DNA of 64,000 nucleotides from Dyella sp. 2HG41-7. Lineage in GTDB: Bacteria; Pseudomonadota; Gammaproteobacteria; Xanthomonadales; Rhodanobacteraceae. This document shows positions 46,123 through 57,271 of the stretch, piece after piece (the stretch's first letter is position 1; each line of letters starts with the position of its first letter). The DNA is taken from NCBI RefSeq assembly GCF_021390675.1, contig NZ_JAJEJV010000004.1:992001-1056000 (forward strand), given 5' to 3'. Below the pieces are notes generated by a model that did not search any database, had not been told where the DNA came from, and saw nothing but the letters and a program-made list of their open reading frames with translations. Both the position numbers and the translations under genes were made by a program.

Positions 46123-47939
46123 ACCGGCTGCAGCGTCCCATCGCGAAATCCTCCGCGCGCCGCCAGGCGACGGGGCCGACCACGCGTCAGCGCATGTTGC
46201 TGGTGATCGGTGTGCTTGGGGTGGCGTCGCTGGGTTTGGTCGCGCGCGCGTTCGATCTGCAGGTGGTGCGCAAGCAGTTCTATCAGGATCAGGGCGATGC
46301 GCGTTTCTTGCGCGTGGTGCCTATTCCGGTGTCGCGCGGCACGATTTTCGACCGCAACGGTGAGCCGCTCGCCGTGTCCACGCCGATGGTGTCCATCGTG
46401 TGCGTGCCCTCCGAAGTGCTCGACAACGCCGATCGCATTCCCGCGCTGGCGCAGGCGCTGGGTACGACGGCGGACGATTTGAAGTCGTATCTCGAACAGC
46501 GTTCCGACCGCGAATTTGCTTATTTGCGCCGTCAGATGAGCCCGGATGCGGCACAAGCTGTGCTGGCGCTCAGTGTTCCCGGTGTCAACGGTCAGCGCGA
46601 ATACAAGCGCTATTACCCTTCCGGCGAAGTTACTGCACACGTGCTCGGTTTCACCAATGTCGACGACCACGGTCAAGAAGGCTTGGAGCTGGCCTTCGAC
46701 AACTGGCTGTCCGGTAAGCCGGGTGCGAAGCGCGTGATCCGTGACCGCATGGGCCGCATCGTGGAAGACGTCGAGCAGGTGCACGCGCCGCAGCCTGGTC
46801 AGAATCTTACGCTGAGCATCGACCGTCGCATTCAATTCCTTGCATACAGCGAACTGAAAAAGCAGTTGCAGGATCTCAACGCCGATTCCGGCTCGATGGT
46901 GATCCTGGATGTGCGCACCGGCGAAATTCTCGCCATGGTGAGCTTGCCCACCTACAACCCCAATGCGGTGACAGGCAGTCAACCGGCGCAACGCCGCAAT
47001 CGCACCGTGACCGATGTCGTCGAGCCCGGTTCGACCATGAAGCCGTTCACCATGGCGGCCGGTCTTGCCAGCGGCAAGTACACGCCGACGGCGCCGTTGA
47101 TCGACACCGGCAACGGCCACTGGATGTTCATGGGCAAGGACATCCGCGACGTGGAGTCCGGCGGCAACGGCATGCTGACGCCGACAGGCGTGCTGACTAA
47201 GTCGAGCAATATTGGCGCCGCGAAAATCGCGTTGTCGCTGGATACGAAATTCTTGTACGACTCGTATCGCGCGTTCGGTTTCGGCGACAGCACGGGCAGC
47301 GGTTTTCCGGGCGAATCCTCCGGTTTCCTCAAGGTCGGACACAGCTGGCGTCCGATCGAAAAAGCGACCATGGGTTACGGTTATGGCCTCAACGTTACGT
47401 CGCTGCAATTGGCCGCGGCGTACGCCACGCTTGCGAATGGCGGCATCATGCACACGCCCACCTTTATCAAAGGCGGCGGCGATGCAGGCAAGCAGATCAT
47501 TTCGCCGCGCATTGCGCGTGAACTTGTCGACATGCTGGAAACGGTGACGGCGCCGGGCGGTTCGGCCACGCGCGCGCAGATCGCCAACTACATCGTCGCC
47601 GGTAAAACCGGTACGGCGCACTTGGCCTCGGGTGGCGGTTACGCCAAGAACAGTTACAACTCGCTGTTCGCCGGCATCGTCCCCGCGACCGATCCGGTGA
47701 TGGTGGGCGTGGTGGTGATCAACAATCCCAAGTCCAGCATCTATTACGGCGGCCTGGTTTCCGCGCCGGTTTTTCAAAGCGTGATGACCGGCGCGCTGCG
47801 TCTGATGGATGTGCCTCCTGACAATATCGGCCGCTGGTACGTCGGCGGTCCCCTGCAAGCGGGCGGCGGATTGGCGGGCAGCGTGCCCCAGCAAAACAAT
47901 CAGGACGATGCGGGCGCAGCGGAGATGGCCGAACCATGA
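46119..47939 (+). CDS. ftsI: Penicillin-binding protein 3, peptidoglycan transpeptidase FtsI
   Basis: The septal transpeptidase of 606 residues that cross-links new peptidoglycan at the septum. A signal-anchor segment is near 30-50. The N-terminal pedestal includes IPVSRGTIFDRNGEPLAVS. The catalytic motifs are STMK (in PGSTMKPFTMAAG), SSN (in TKSSNIGAAK) and KTGT (in VAGKTGTAH). The overlap ATGA with murE indicates coupling. The last 20 residues are a Gln/Ala-rich tail. Confidence 0.96.
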   Translation: MNRLQRPIAKSSARRQATGPTTRQRMLLVIGVLGVASLGLVARAFDLQVVRKQFYQDQGDARFLRVVPIPVSRGTIFDRNGEPLAVSTPMVSIVCVPSEVLDNADRIPALAQALGTTADDLKSYLEQRSDREFAYLRRQMSPDAAQAVLALSVPGVNGQREYKRYYPSGEVTAHVLGFTNVDDHGQEGLELAFDNWLSGKPGAKRVIRDRMGRIVEDVEQVHAPQPGQNLTLSIDRRIQFLAYSELKKQLQDLNADSGSMVILDVRTGEILAMVSLPTYNPNAVTGSQPAQRRNRTVTDVVEPGSTMKPFTMAAGLASGKYTPTAPLIDTGNGHWMFMGKDIRDVESGGNGMLTPTGVLTKSSNIGAAKIALSLDTKFLYDSYRAFGFGDSTGSGFPGESSGFLKVGHSWRPIEKATMGYGYGLNVTSLQLAAAYATLANGGIMHTPTFIKGGGDAGKQIISPRIARELVDMLETVTAPGGSATRAQIANYIVAGKTGTAHLASGGGYAKNSYNSLFAGIVPATDPVMVGVVVINNPKSSIYYGGLVSAPVFQSVMTGALRLMDVPPDNIGRWYVGGPLQAGGGLAGSVPQQNNQDDAGAAEMAEP

Positions 47940-49414
47940 GTGGCCAACGCCTCGACCATCTGCTGCAGGGCATCGCCGAGACCAACTTCGTCGGGCCGAT
48001 GCTCGTGTCCGGGCTTGCGCTCGATTCGCGCCAGGTGCGCAGCGGCGACGCGTTTTTCGCGTTGCGCGGTACGCGCGGACACGGCATCGAATTCGTGCGC
48101 GGCGCAGTACAACGTGGCGCCAGCGTGATTCTGGCCGAAGCGCCGCAGCCGGTAGATCTGGAAGACCCGGGCGTGCCGGTGCTTTGGATCGATGGCCTGC
48201 ACACCTTCGTGGGCGAAATTGCCGCGCGCTTCTTCGGGCGTCCATCCGAATCGATGTGCGTGATCGGCGTAACCGGCACGAATGGCAAAACATCCACCGT
48301 GCAATTGCTGGCGCAGGCGCTGGAAAAACTCGGTCATCGCGCCGCGACCATCGGCACGCTGGGCGCAGGTCTGCATGGTCAGCTGCGCGAAGGCGACCGC
48401 ACCACGCCGGATGCGATCGCCGTGCAGCAGCTCTTCGCCGAATTCCATCGCGACGGCGCTACGCATGTTGCGATGGAAGTTTCCTCGCACGCGCTCGAAC
48501 AAGGACGCGTGGCGGCGACGGCTTTCAAGGTCGCCGCGTTCACCAATCTCACGCGCGATCATCTGGATTACCACGGCAGCATGGAAGCCTACGGCGCCGC
48601 CAAAGCGCGGCTGTTTGCATGGTCGGGGCTGAAAGCGGCCGTGATCAACGTGGATGATGCTTTTGGTCGTGAATTGATCGGCACGCTGGCGCCGGGCGTC
48701 CGAGCGTTGCGCATGAGCAGCGCTGGACATGCAGGCGCCGACATCACCGCCTGCGACGTTGAGACGTCGGCGGAAGGCGTTGCATTCAAGCTGCGCACGC
48801 CGTGGGGCGAGAAGCAAGTTCGCAGTCATCTGCTCGGTCGCTTTAACGTCGCGAATCTGTTGACGGTGATAGGTTGCCTCGGTGCGCTTGGCGAATCGTT
48901 CGAGCGCATCGTCGACGCCATCGAAACGCTGCAGCCGGTCAACGGCCGCATGAACCGCATCGGCGGTTTGCACGGGTTGCCGTTGGTCGTCGTCGACTAC
49001 GCGCACACGCCGGATGCACTGGAACAGGCGCTCACCGCACTTCGCGCGCATTGCGACGCGCGATTGATCTGCGTGTTCGGGTGCGGCGGCGAGCGCGATG
49101 CGGGCAAGCGTCCGCAGATGGGCGAGATCGCCGAACGCCTGGCCGATGTCGCCATCGTTACCGACGACAATCCGCGCGGCGAAGATGGCGACGCGATCGT
49201 CGCGCAAATCCTCGCCGGCATGTCGTCGCCACAAACCGCCACCGTGCAGCGCGATCGCGAAGTCGCGATCCGCGCCGCCATCGCGATGGCCCGCACGGGA
49301 GATGTCGTATTGATCGCTGGCAAAGGCCATGAAACCTATCAAGAAGGCGCAAGCGGCAAGCGCGCGTTCGACGACATGGCCGTAGCTCGTACCGTCTTGG
49401 AGGGACACGCGTGA
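47936..49414 (+). CDS. murE: UDP-MurNAc-L-Ala-D-Glu:meso-DAP ligase
   Basis: The 492-residue cytosolic ligase that adds the third amino acid to the peptidoglycan stem peptide. The P-loop is GVTGTNGKTSTVQLL. A later VTDDNPRGED contains the DNPR motif that marks meso-diaminopimelate specificity, as expected for gammaproteobacteria. It overlaps both neighbours by 4 bases (ATGA and GTGA). Confidence 0.96.
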   Translation: MSGQRLDHLLQGIAETNFVGPMLVSGLALDSRQVRSGDAFFALRGTRGHGIEFVRGAVQRGASVILAEAPQPVDLEDPGVPVLWIDGLHTFVGEIAARFFGRPSESMCVIGVTGTNGKTSTVQLLAQALEKLGHRAATIGTLGAGLHGQLREGDRTTPDAIAVQQLFAEFHRDGATHVAMEVSSHALEQGRVAATAFKVAAFTNLTRDHLDYHGSMEAYGAAKARLFAWSGLKAAVINVDDAFGRELIGTLAPGVRALRMSSAGHAGADITACDVETSAEGVAFKLRTPWGEKQVRSHLLGRFNVANLLTVIGCLGALGESFERIVDAIETLQPVNGRMNRIGGLHGLPLVVVDYAHTPDALEQALTALRAHCDARLICVFGCGGERDAGKRPQMGEIAERLADVAIVTDDNPRGEDGDAIVAQILAGMSSPQTATVQRDREVAIRAAIAMARTGDVVLIAGKGHETYQEGASGKRAFDDMAVARTVLEGHA

Positions 49415-50778
49415 TGCGGCTGAGCACCATCGCGATGTGGACCCACGGACACATGACTGGCGCCGACGCCAGCGTGACCGGCATCGAGATCGATTCGCGC
49501 AAAATCAAGCCGGGCGATTTGTTCGTCGCGTTTAAAGGCGAGCGCGTGGATGGCCACGATTATCTCGCCGACGCGAAAGCGCGCGGTGCGGTGGGTGCGT
49601 TGGTCGAGCATCGCGTGGAAAGCGATCTGCCGCAGATCGAAGTAAAGAGCGCGGAACTGGCGCTGGGCGATTTGGCGAGCGCAGTACGCGCACAGCGCAA
49701 TGCCCGCGTGATCGGCATCACCGGTTCGAACGGCAAGACCACGGTGAAGACGCTTACGGCGTCCATCCTGTCGCGCCACGGCCGCACGCACGTCAATACA
49801 GGCAGCTATAACAATGAGATCGGCTTGCCGCTCACCTTGCTGTGGATGCCGGAAGACACCGAATATGCCGTGCTCGAAATGGGCGCCGGCAAACCGGGCG
49901 ATATCGATTACCTCGCCGCGATTGCGCGTCCCGATATCGGCCTGGTGAATTTGATCGCGCCGGCGCATCTGGAGCGCATGGGCACGATCGAAATCGTCGC
50001 AGAAACGAAGGGCGCGGTGTATCGCGCGCTGCCCGCGGACGGCGTGGCGGTGATCAATGCCGACGATGCGTTCGCCAGCTTTTTCACCGGCTTGGCGGGC
50101 GGTCGCCGCGTGCTGCGTTTCGGCTTGGATCACAAAGCCGATGTCGGCGCGGATATTCTGGAACAGCGCGTCGACGGTTCGCATTTCGTGTTGAGCACGC
50201 CACATGGCGATGCGGAAGTTCAGCTGCCGCTGGCCGGTCGCCACAACATCGCCAATGCGCTCGCCGCCAGCGCGATTGCGCTCGCGCTGGATGTGCCGCT
50301 CGATACCATCGTAGAAGGCCTGGAGCAGGCGACTGCCGTCGAAGGACGGCTGAAGCGCATCGCGATGCCGCAAGGCTGGACGCTGATCGACGACAGCTAC
50401 AACGCGAATCCGAGCTCCATGCATGCGGCGATCGACACCTTGGCGCTCGCCGATGGCGAACGCTGGCTAGTGCTGGGCGATATGGCGGAACTGGGCGCGG
50501 ATGCGCGCGCGCTGCATGCCGGCGTCGGTCGTCACGCGCACAAACGTGGCATCGAGAAACTCTTCGCCGTGGGACCGTTGAATGCGGCGGCGGTCGAGGC
50601 GTTCGGCGCAGGCGCACAACATTTTGCAGACAAAGCGGCGCTGATCGACGCGCTCCGCACGCAATTGCATGCCGGTGTGACGTGCCTGGTCAAGGGCTCG
50701 CATTCGTCGGGCATGGAAAAGGTGGTGGCTGCGCTCAAGAGTGCTCGACCTGAGGAGGGTGCGCCGCATGTTGCTTGA
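49411..50778 (+). CDS. murF: UDP-MurNAc-tripeptide:D-Ala-D-Ala ligase
   Basis: The 455-residue ligase that completes the pentapeptide. The P-loop is [16 protein letters not shown], and [16 protein letters not shown] is the typical late motif. The GTG at 49411 overlaps the murE stop, but ATG at 49414 is also possible. Its 3' end overlaps mraY by 11 bases. Confidence 0.95.
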   Translation: MMRLSTIAMWTHGHMTGADASVTGIEIDSRKIKPGDLFVAFKGERVDGHDYLADAKARGAVGALVEHRVESDLPQIEVKSAELALGDLASAVRAQRNARVIGITGSNGKTTVKTLTASILSRHGRTHVNTGSYNNEIGLPLTLLWMPEDTEYAVLEMGAGKPGDIDYLAAIARPDIGLVNLIAPAHLERMGTIEIVAETKGAVYRALPADGVAVINADDAFASFFTGLAGGRRVLRFGLDHKADVGADILEQRVDGSHFVLSTPHGDAEVQLPLAGRHNIANALAASAIALALDVPLDTIVEGLEQATAVEGRLKRIAMPQGWTLIDDSYNANPSSMHAAIDTLALADGERWLVLGDMAELGADARALHAGVGRHAHKRGIEKLFAVGPLNAAAVEAFGAGAQHFADKAALIDALRTQLHAGVTCLVKGSHSSGMEKVVAALKSARPEEGAPHVA

Positions 50779-51850
50779 ACTGGCCGAATGGTTCGCACGG
50801 CATTTCGCCACGCCGCACCTGTTTCAGTACATCACCTTCCGCACGATCATGGCGACGTTGACGGCGATGGCGATGTCGTTGCTGTTCGGTCCTGCGCTGA
50901 TCCGCAAACTCGCTGCGCTGAAAGCGGGGCAGGTCGTGCGCAAGGACGGTCCGCAAACGCATCTATCCAAAGCCGGCACGCCCACGATGGGTGGCGTGAT
51001 GATTCTGATGGCCGTTGCCGTGTCCACGCTGCTGTGGGCGGATCTCGGCAATCGTTACGTGTGGCTCGTGCTGGCGGTGCTGCTTTGCTATGGCGCCATC
51101 GGGTTCTACGACGACTATCGCAAGCTGGTGTTGAAGGACAGCCGTGGCTTGGCGTCGCGCTGGAAATATTTCTGGCAATCGGTGTTCGGCCTCGGCGCGG
51201 CGTTGTTTCTCTATCACACGGCAACGCTGCCGGCGGAAACGGCGCTCTATGTACCCGTGTTCAAGCACGTCGCGGTGCCGTTGGGCGCGTTCTTCGTAGT
51301 GACCGCGTATTTCATGGTGGTGGGCTTTTCCAACGCGGTGAACCTCACCGATGGTTTGGATGGTCTGGCGATTATGCCGACAGTATTGGTGTCTGGTGCG
51401 CTGGGCATTTTCGCCTACCTCGCCGGTAACCGCGTGTTCTCCGAATACCTGGCGATTCCCGCGATTCCCGGTTCCGGCGAACTCGCCGTGCTTTGCGGCG
51501 CGTTGTCGGGCGCAGGGTTGGGCTTCCTTTGGTTCAACACCTATCCCGCGCAAGTGTTTATGGGTGACGTCGGCGCGCTGGCGATCGGTGCCGCGCTCGC
51601 GGCAATCGCAGTGATCGTGCGGCAGGAAATCGTGCTGCTGATCATGGGCGGCGTGTTCGTGATGGAAACGGTGTCGGTGATGATGCAAGTCGCCAGCTTC
51701 AAGATGACAGGCAAGCGCATCTTCCGCATGGCGCCGATTCATCACCACTTTGAATTGAAAGGTTGGCCCGAACCGCGGGTCATCGTGAGGTTTTGGATCA
51801 TCAGCGTAGTGCTGGTGCTTATCGGTTTGGCAACGCTGAAGGTGCGCTAA
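50768..51850 (+). CDS. mraY: Phospho-MurNAc-pentapeptide transferase MraY
   Basis: The 360-residue integral membrane enzyme that transfers phospho-MurNAc-pentapeptide to undecaprenyl phosphate, making lipid I. The ATG at 50768 follows GAGGAGGG; the longer frame from 50741 is inside murF. There are ten hydrophobic segments. [26 protein letters not shown] and [12 protein letters not shown] hold the catalytic aspartates and the HHH motif. Confidence 0.96.
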   Translation: MLLELAEWFARHFATPHLFQYITFRTIMATLTAMAMSLLFGPALIRKLAALKAGQVVRKDGPQTHLSKAGTPTMGGVMILMAVAVSTLLWADLGNRYVWLVLAVLLCYGAIGFYDDYRKLVLKDSRGLASRWKYFWQSVFGLGAALFLYHTATLPAETALYVPVFKHVAVPLGAFFVVTAYFMVVGFSNAVNLTDGLDGLAIMPTVLVSGALGIFAYLAGNRVFSEYLAIPAIPGSGELAVLCGALSGAGLGFLWFNTYPAQVFMGDVGALAIGAALAAIAVIVRQEIVLLIMGGVFVMETVSVMMQVASFKMTGKRIFRMAPIHHHFELKGWPEPRVIVRFWIISVVLVLIGLATLKVR

Positions 51851-51854
51851 GAAA

Positions 51855-53093
51855 ATGTTCGGTTTCGACACAACGCAAGCAAAGCGCCGGCAAGGCCCGC
51901 GCGGCAAGTTCGACTTGCCGCTGCTGGTGGCCTTGGTCGGTCTTGCGTGTGTGGGCGTGGTGATGGTGACGTCCAGTTCCATCGCGGTGGCCGATTCTCA
52001 GCATTGGGGTGAGTTCTACTTTCTGAAGAAACACCTGATGTTTCTGTCGTTGGGACTGGTGGCTGCCGGCGTGGCGATGCGCACCGAGTTGAAAGTGGTG
52101 GAAAAGTACGCTTTCTTCCTGATGCTGGTGGCCTTCATCATGTTGCTGGCGGTGTTTGTGCCGCATCTGGGCATGCGGCTCAATGGCGCGCGCCGTTGGC
52201 TCAATTTGCTGGTCACGTCGTTCCAGCCCGTCGAAGCGGTGAAGCTGATCCTGGTGGTGTATATCGCCAGCTATCTGGTGCGTCACCGCGAAAGTATCGA
52301 GACGCGCTTCCTTGGTTTGATCAAGCCGATTGCGGTGTCGGGCATCATCGTGTTGCTGCTGCTTGCGCAGCCGGATTTCGGCTCGGCCACGCTGGTTATT
52401 GCGGTGACGATCGCGATGGTCTGGTTGGGTGGCGCGCGCCCAATCTTCCTACTGATCATGGGGCTTCCGCTGATGCCATTGCTGGCGATCGCGGCGACCA
52501 GCGAAAGCTATCGCATGAAGCGTTTGACCACCTTCTTGCATCCGTGGGATCACCCCTTCGACGACGGGTTCCAGTTGACGCAATCGCTGATGGCGATCGG
52601 CCGCGGCGAGTGGGCGGGTGTGGGTCTGGGTTCGAGCGTCTTGAAGCTCTCGTATCTGCCCGAAGCGCATACCGACTTTATTTTTGCGGTGATCGGCGAA
52701 GAACTCGGCCTGGTCGGCATCATCACCGTGATGGGGCTGTTCGCCTTGACCGTGTGGCGCGGTTTGCATATGGGTTTGAAAGGTGTGGAAGTCGGGCAGC
52801 GATTTGCCGGATATATCGCCTTCGGCATCTCGCTGATGATCGGCCTGCAGACGATGGTGTCGATCGGCGTGAACCTTGGCGCGCTACCGACCAAGGGTCT
52901 CACTTTGCCGCTTATCAGCTATGGCGGTTCGTCGATCGTGCTGACCTGTGCGATGGCCGGCGTCTTATTGCGCGCGACGTACGAAATCAACCGCGCGCTC
53001 GACGCGCGGCATATGGCGACACGCGTGTCTGAAGCCACGGTGTCCGATGCGAATCCTGCCAATGCGCGCGAGCGCGAAGCGGAGGCCGCATGA
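51855..53093 (+). CDS. ftsW: SEDS glycosyltransferase/divisome protein FtsW
   Basis: A 412-residue SEDS-family membrane protein that polymerises septal peptidoglycan together with FtsI. There are ten hydrophobic segments. GMRLNGARRWLNL, HPWDHPFDDGFQLTQS and PEAHTDFIFAVIGEELGL match the family. Overlap ATGA with murG. The C-terminal 20 residues are polar and non-conserved. Confidence 0.95.
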   Translation: MFGFDTTQAKRRQGPRGKFDLPLLVALVGLACVGVVMVTSSSIAVADSQHWGEFYFLKKHLMFLSLGLVAAGVAMRTELKVVEKYAFFLMLVAFIMLLAVFVPHLGMRLNGARRWLNLLVTSFQPVEAVKLILVVYIASYLVRHRESIETRFLGLIKPIAVSGIIVLLLLAQPDFGSATLVIAVTIAMVWLGGARPIFLLIMGLPLMPLLAIAATSESYRMKRLTTFLHPWDHPFDDGFQLTQSLMAIGRGEWAGVGLGSSVLKLSYLPEAHTDFIFAVIGEELGLVGIITVMGLFALTVWRGLHMGLKGVEVGQRFAGYIAFGISLMIGLQTMVSIGVNLGALPTKGLTLPLISYGGSSIVLTCAMAGVLLRATYEINRALDARHMATRVSEATVSDANPANAREREAEAA

Positions 53094-54163
53094 CCGCGCA
53101 GGCTCCCGTGTTGATCATGGCTGGCGGCACCGGCGGTCACATCTTCCCTGGCCTTGCCGTGGCCGAAACGCTGCGCGCGCAAGGCGTGCCGGTGGTGTGG
53201 CTGGGCGCGGCGGGCGGCATGGAAACCAAGGTGGTGCCCGCGCACGGCATCGAGCTGCACACCATCAGTGTCGGCGGTTTGCGCGGCAAAGGTTTGAAGA
53301 CGCGACTGCTCGCGCCGTGGATGTTGCTGCGCGCGTTGCTGTCGTCGCTTGCAGTGTTGATTCGCTTGAAGCCGCGCAGCGTGTTGTCGATGGGTGGTTA
53401 CGTCGCAGGCCCCGGCGGTATCGCCGCACGCATGCTGCATCGGCCGCTCTTGGTGCACGAACAGAATCGCGTTGCGGGTTTCACCAATCGAAGGCTGGCG
53501 GTTCACGCACGTCGCGTCATGGCGGGTTTTGCCGACAGCTTGCCGAACGCGGAATGGGTGGGAAATCCTGTACGCAGCACGATCGCTTCGTTGCCGTCGC
53601 CGGCGCAGCGCATGGCCGGTCGTAACGGCAAGCCGCGTCTGCTGGTATTGGGCGGCAGCCTCGGTGCGCGTGCGCTGAACGTATCCGTTCCGCAAGCGCT
53701 TGCACAAATACCCGCCGATCAGCGACCGGACGTGTTGCATCAATGCGGCAATCGCGGCATCGACGAAGCGCGCAAGGCATATGCCGATGCGGGCGTGGAA
53801 GCGAACATCGTTCCCTTCATCGAAGACATGGCGGGCACGTATGCGTGGGCCGACTTGGCGGTGTGTCGCGCAGGCGCATTGACGCTCGCCGAACTCACTG
53901 CATGCGGTTTGGGCGCGGTGTTGGTGCCGTTCCCTCACGCGGTGGACGACCACCAAACACGCAATGCCGAAGCGCTGGTCGCTGCCGGCGCGGCCGAATT
54001 GATCCAGGAGCGTGATCTGAATACGAACGATCTGGCGCAGCGATTGACCACGTTGCTGGGCCATCGCGCCACCTTGCTTGCGATGGCCGAAGCCGCGCGC
54101 ACCTTGGCCAAACCCGATGCCGCCGCGGCTATTGCGCGTGCCTGTGTGGAGGTGGCCGCATGA
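53090..54163 (+). CDS. murG: UDP-GlcNAc:lipid I N-acetylglucosaminyltransferase MurG
   Basis: The 357-residue peripheral membrane glycosyltransferase that makes lipid II. The N-terminal loop is [17 protein letters not shown], followed by [10 protein letters not shown] and [12 protein letters not shown]. The donor site contains [10 protein letters not shown]. Overlaps ftsW and murC by 4 bases each. Confidence 0.96.
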   Translation: MTAQAPVLIMAGGTGGHIFPGLAVAETLRAQGVPVVWLGAAGGMETKVVPAHGIELHTISVGGLRGKGLKTRLLAPWMLLRALLSSLAVLIRLKPRSVLSMGGYVAGPGGIAARMLHRPLLVHEQNRVAGFTNRRLAVHARRVMAGFADSLPNAEWVGNPVRSTIASLPSPAQRMAGRNGKPRLLVLGGSLGARALNVSVPQALAQIPADQRPDVLHQCGNRGIDEARKAYADAGVEANIVPFIEDMAGTYAWADLAVCRAGALTLAELTACGLGAVLVPFPHAVDDHQTRNAEALVAAGAAELIQERDLNTNDLAQRLTTLLGHRATLLAMAEAARTLAKPDAAAAIARACVEVAA

Positions 54164-55602
54164 CGCCGCGTCGCTTGCTCGCCCATGAAGATTTGATGAG
54201 CACCTTCCGTCGCGTGCATTTCATCGGCATTGGCGGCGTCGGCATGAGCGGTATCGCCGAAGTGCTGCACAATCTTGGTTATGCGGTGTCCGGTTCGGAT
54301 CGCAGCGAATCGTCGACGGCGCAGCGCCTGCGTCAGCTCGGTATCGATGTGCGCATCGGTCACGCGGCTGCTCATATCGGCGATGCGGATGTCGTAGTCA
54401 CATCGAGTGCGATCAAGAACGATAATCCGGAACTGATGGCTGCGCACGAAGCACGCATTCCGGTGATTCCGCGTGCGGAAATGTTGGGCGAATTGATGCG
54501 CTTCCGTCGCGGCATCGCCATCGCGGGCACGCACGGTAAAACCACCACGACCAGCCTCGCTGCCAGCGTGCTGGCCGAAGCCAATTACGATCCCACCTTT
54601 GTGATTGGCGGACAGCTTAACGCGGCCGGCGCGAACGCACGTTTGGGCACGGGGCAGTATCTGGTCGCCGAAGCCGACGAATCGGACGGTTCGTTCTTGC
54701 TGCTGTCGCCGGTGATCGCTGTGGTCACCAATATCGATGCGGATCACCTGGAAAACTATCAAGGCGATTTCGCGCTTGTGCGTAAGGCGTTTTCGGATTT
54801 TCTGCATCGCTTGCCGTTTTACGGACTGGCCGTGTTGTGCGTGGACGACCCGGAAGTGCGGGAATTGGCCAAGATCACCGCGCGCCGCGTCATGACGTAT
54901 GGCATCGATTCCTCCGACGCCGACGTGCGCGCGATCAATGTGCGTCAGCAAGGTTTCGAGATGCACTTCGATCTGCTGCTGCCGGGCATCGGCAAGCCGA
55001 TGCCGGTGGTGCTGAATTTGCCGGGTCGCCACAACGTGCTCAATGCGCTCGCCGCCGCATCGGTCGGTTGGCAGCTTGGCGTGGAGGCGGAAGCCATCGC
55101 GCATGCGTTGGCGAACTTCCAGGGCGTCGGTCGTCGTTTCCATCGTCGCGGCGAGATCGCGCTCGATCAGGGCAAGGCGATGCTGGTCGACGACTACGGT
55201 CATCACCCGCGCGAAATCGCCGCAGTGTTTGCGGCAGTGCGCGGCGGTTGGCCGGAGCGGCGTCTCGTGGTGGGCTTTCAGCCGCATCGTTACAGCCGCA
55301 CGCGCGATCTGCTCGACGATTTCGCCAATGTATTGGCCGATGCCGATGTGCTGGTGCTTACCGAAGTGTATCCGGCCGGCGAAGCGCCGATTGCCGGTGC
55401 GGACGGTCGTGCGTTGGCGCGCGCGGTGCGCGCGCGCGGCAAGGTCGATCCGGTGCTGATCAGCCATCCGCGCGAATTGAAAGACACCTTGCCGACGTTG
55501 CTGCGCGACGGCGATTTGCTGTTGCTGCTCGGCGCCGGCGATATCGGCAGTGCCGCCGTGGAGCTGGCGCAGATCGGTCAATTGAGGACGAGCGAGACAT
55601 GA
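54160..55602 (+). CDS. murC: UDP-MurNAc:L-alanine ligase
   Basis: The 480-residue enzyme that adds L-alanine, the first step of the stem peptide. It shows [17 protein letters not shown], the P-loop [14 protein letters not shown] and [12 protein letters not shown]. The overlapping ATG at 54160 couples it to murG, but an ATG at 54196 (MSTFRRVHF) matches the usual family start more closely. Confidence 0.95.
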   Translation: MTPRRLLAHEDLMSTFRRVHFIGIGGVGMSGIAEVLHNLGYAVSGSDRSESSTAQRLRQLGIDVRIGHAAAHIGDADVVVTSSAIKNDNPELMAAHEARIPVIPRAEMLGELMRFRRGIAIAGTHGKTTTTSLAASVLAEANYDPTFVIGGQLNAAGANARLGTGQYLVAEADESDGSFLLLSPVIAVVTNIDADHLENYQGDFALVRKAFSDFLHRLPFYGLAVLCVDDPEVRELAKITARRVMTYGIDSSDADVRAINVRQQGFEMHFDLLLPGIGKPMPVVLNLPGRHNVLNALAAASVGWQLGVEAEAIAHALANFQGVGRRFHRRGEIALDQGKAMLVDDYGHHPREIAAVFAAVRGGWPERRLVVGFQPHRYSRTRDLLDDFANVLADADVLVLTEVYPAGEAPIAGADGRALARAVRARGKVDPVLISHPRELKDTLPTLLRDGDLLLLLGAGDIGSAAVELAQIGQLRTSET

Positions 55603-56537
55603 AAAAAATCACGGACCCCGCACAATTTGGTCGCGTCGCTGTCGTGATGGGTGGCAGCTCGGCCGAGCGCGAGGTGTCGCTCGACTCAGGTCGCAACGTA
55701 TTGGCCGCGTTGCAAGCGCGCGGCGTGGATGCGCATGCGATAGACGGCATTCCCGCGTTGTTGGACGCCTTGCGCGCCGGACATTTCGCGCGCGTGTTCA
55801 ACATCCTGCACGGCCAGCATGGCGGCGGCGAAGACGGCGTGCTGCAAGGCGCGCTGGAGTCGCTCAATGTGCCGTACACCGGTTCGGGCGTGCTGGGTTC
55901 CGCGTTGTCGATGGACAAAACGCGTTCGAAGCGCGTATGGCAATCGCTGGGTCTGCCGACGCCGAAATTCGTCGCGTTGCCGCGCGGCGCTGACGTGCAC
56001 GAGGCCGCCAAGCAGATTGGTTTTCCGCTGATCGTAAAGCCGGCGTGCGAAGGCTCCAGCGTCGGTGTGACGCGCGTGTTCGAAGAAAAAGACTTGGATT
56101 CGGCGGTCGCGCTGGCCGAGAAATATCCCGGCGATCTGCTGATGGAAACGCTCATTGAAGGCGACGAGCTCACCGTCGGCATTCTTCGCCGCCAGGTGCT
56201 GCCCAGCATCCACATCGTGCCGAAGGGCGCGTTCTACGACTACAACGCCAAATACATAGCCGAAGACACGCGTTACATCTGCCCCGGTCTGGAAGGCGAA
56301 GCCGAAGCGACGCTGCGCGCGTTGTCGCTCGAAGCGTTCGACGCCTTGGGTTGCTACGGCTGGGGTCGCGTCGACGTGATGCGTGATCGCCAAGGCCGCA
56401 ACTGGTTGCTGGAAGTGAACACCGCGCCGGGCATGACATCGCATTCGCTGGTGCCGAAGGCCGCGGCGGTTGCCGGTATCGATTACCAGGAACTGTGCTG
56501 GCGCGTGCTCGAAACCAGTTTCAGGGAGGATGCATGA
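55599..56537 (+). CDS. ddl: D-alanine-D-alanine ligase
   Basis: The 312-residue ATP-grasp enzyme that makes D-Ala-D-Ala for Mur[16 protein letters not shown] near the start and [18 protein letters not shown] near the end are family hallmarks. [10 protein letters not shown] and DELTVGIL belong to the ATP site. The ATG at 55599 overlaps the murC stop; the frame runs open further upstream, but this start fits the family. DdlB-type by location. Confidence 0.96.
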   Translation: MKKITDPAQFGRVAVVMGGSSAEREVSLDSGRNVLAALQARGVDAHAIDGIPALLDALRAGHFARVFNILHGQHGGGEDGVLQGALESLNVPYTGSGVLGSALSMDKTRSKRVWQSLGLPTPKFVALPRGADVHEAAKQIGFPLIVKPACEGSSVGVTRVFEEKDLDSAVALAEKYPGDLLMETLIEGDELTVGILRRQVLPSIHIVPKGAFYDYNAKYIAEDTRYICPGLEGEAEATLRALSLEAFDALGCYGWGRVDVMRDRQGRNWLLEVNTAPGMTSHSLVPKAAAVAGIDYQELCWRVLETSFREDA

Positions 56538-57271
56538 GGGGAAGCATTCGCCTCGTCGCTTGGTGCTTGGCCATCGCCTTGGTGGTCTTGCCGATCGTCG
56601 GCGTGTTGCGCGGCTGGTTCGCCGCCGACCGCTGGCCGGTCACCCAGTTGACGGTGCAGGCCGAGTTCAAGCACGTGAGCGCGGATCAAATTCGCGCCGC
56701 TGTGCTGCCGCGCCTGGGCAAAGGCTTCTTCGCATTGGATCTGGACAGCGTGCAACAAGCGGTCGCCGCGTTGCCGTGGGTGGAATCGGTGGAAGCGAGC
56801 AAACGCTGGCCCGATACCTTGCTGTTGCGCATCTACGAACGTCAGCCGTTTGCGCGCTGGAACTCGCAACAGTTGATCAGCCGCGAAGGCAAAGTTTTCG
56901 CGGTGCCGGATGCGGCGACCTACAACCAGCTTCCCGATCTGCACGGCCCCGACGATCACCTTGCCGAAGTGGTGAGCTTTTTCGCCGATGTGCAGCGGGC
57001 ATTCTCCAGCGAGCATTTGCGCATCGTCGGCGTAACGCTGACCGATCGCGGCAGCTGGAGCGTGGCGACCGAATCGGGCGCGCAAATCGTGATCGGCGAT
57101 CGCAATCAGGCCGGTCGACGTCTGCGCCGTTTCCTCGATGTGTACGCAAAAGTGGTCGCCGGTCATCCGCAAGGCTTCGAGTACGCCGATCTTCGTTACA
57201 CCAACGGCTTTGCCGTGAAATGGCCGCAAGCGCCGGCCGCCCCGACCGCCGGAGGCACGCCCCGCACATGA
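56534..57271 (+). CDS. ftsQ: Cell division protein FtsQ
   Basis: A 245-residue bitopic protein that recruits FtsB-FtsL. A short N-terminal region is followed by one membrane segment (about 8-30), then a POTRA domain ([20 protein letters not shown]) and a beta domain with [10 protein letters not shown]. The ATG at 56534 overlaps the ddl stop (ATGA), and the longer frame from 56495 lies in ddl. The sequence is divergent, as usual. Confidence 0.92.
   Translation: MRGSIRLVAWCLAIALVVLPIVGVLRGWFAADRWPVTQLTVQAEFKHVSADQIRAAVLPRLGKGFFALDLDSVQQAVAALPWVESVEASKRWPDTLLLRIYERQPFARWNSQQLISREGKVFAVPDAATYNQLPDLHGPDDHLAEVVSFFADVQRAFSSEHLRIVGVTLTDRGSWSVATESGAQIVIGDRNQAGRRLRRFLDVYAKVVAGHPQGFEYADLRYTNGFAVKWPQAPAAPTAGGTPRT

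Noticed and set aside
45933-48293. A 786-codon open frame on the minus strand
   Set aside because: It is antisense to ftsI and murE and its composition (Arg/His-rich) is typical of shadow frames.
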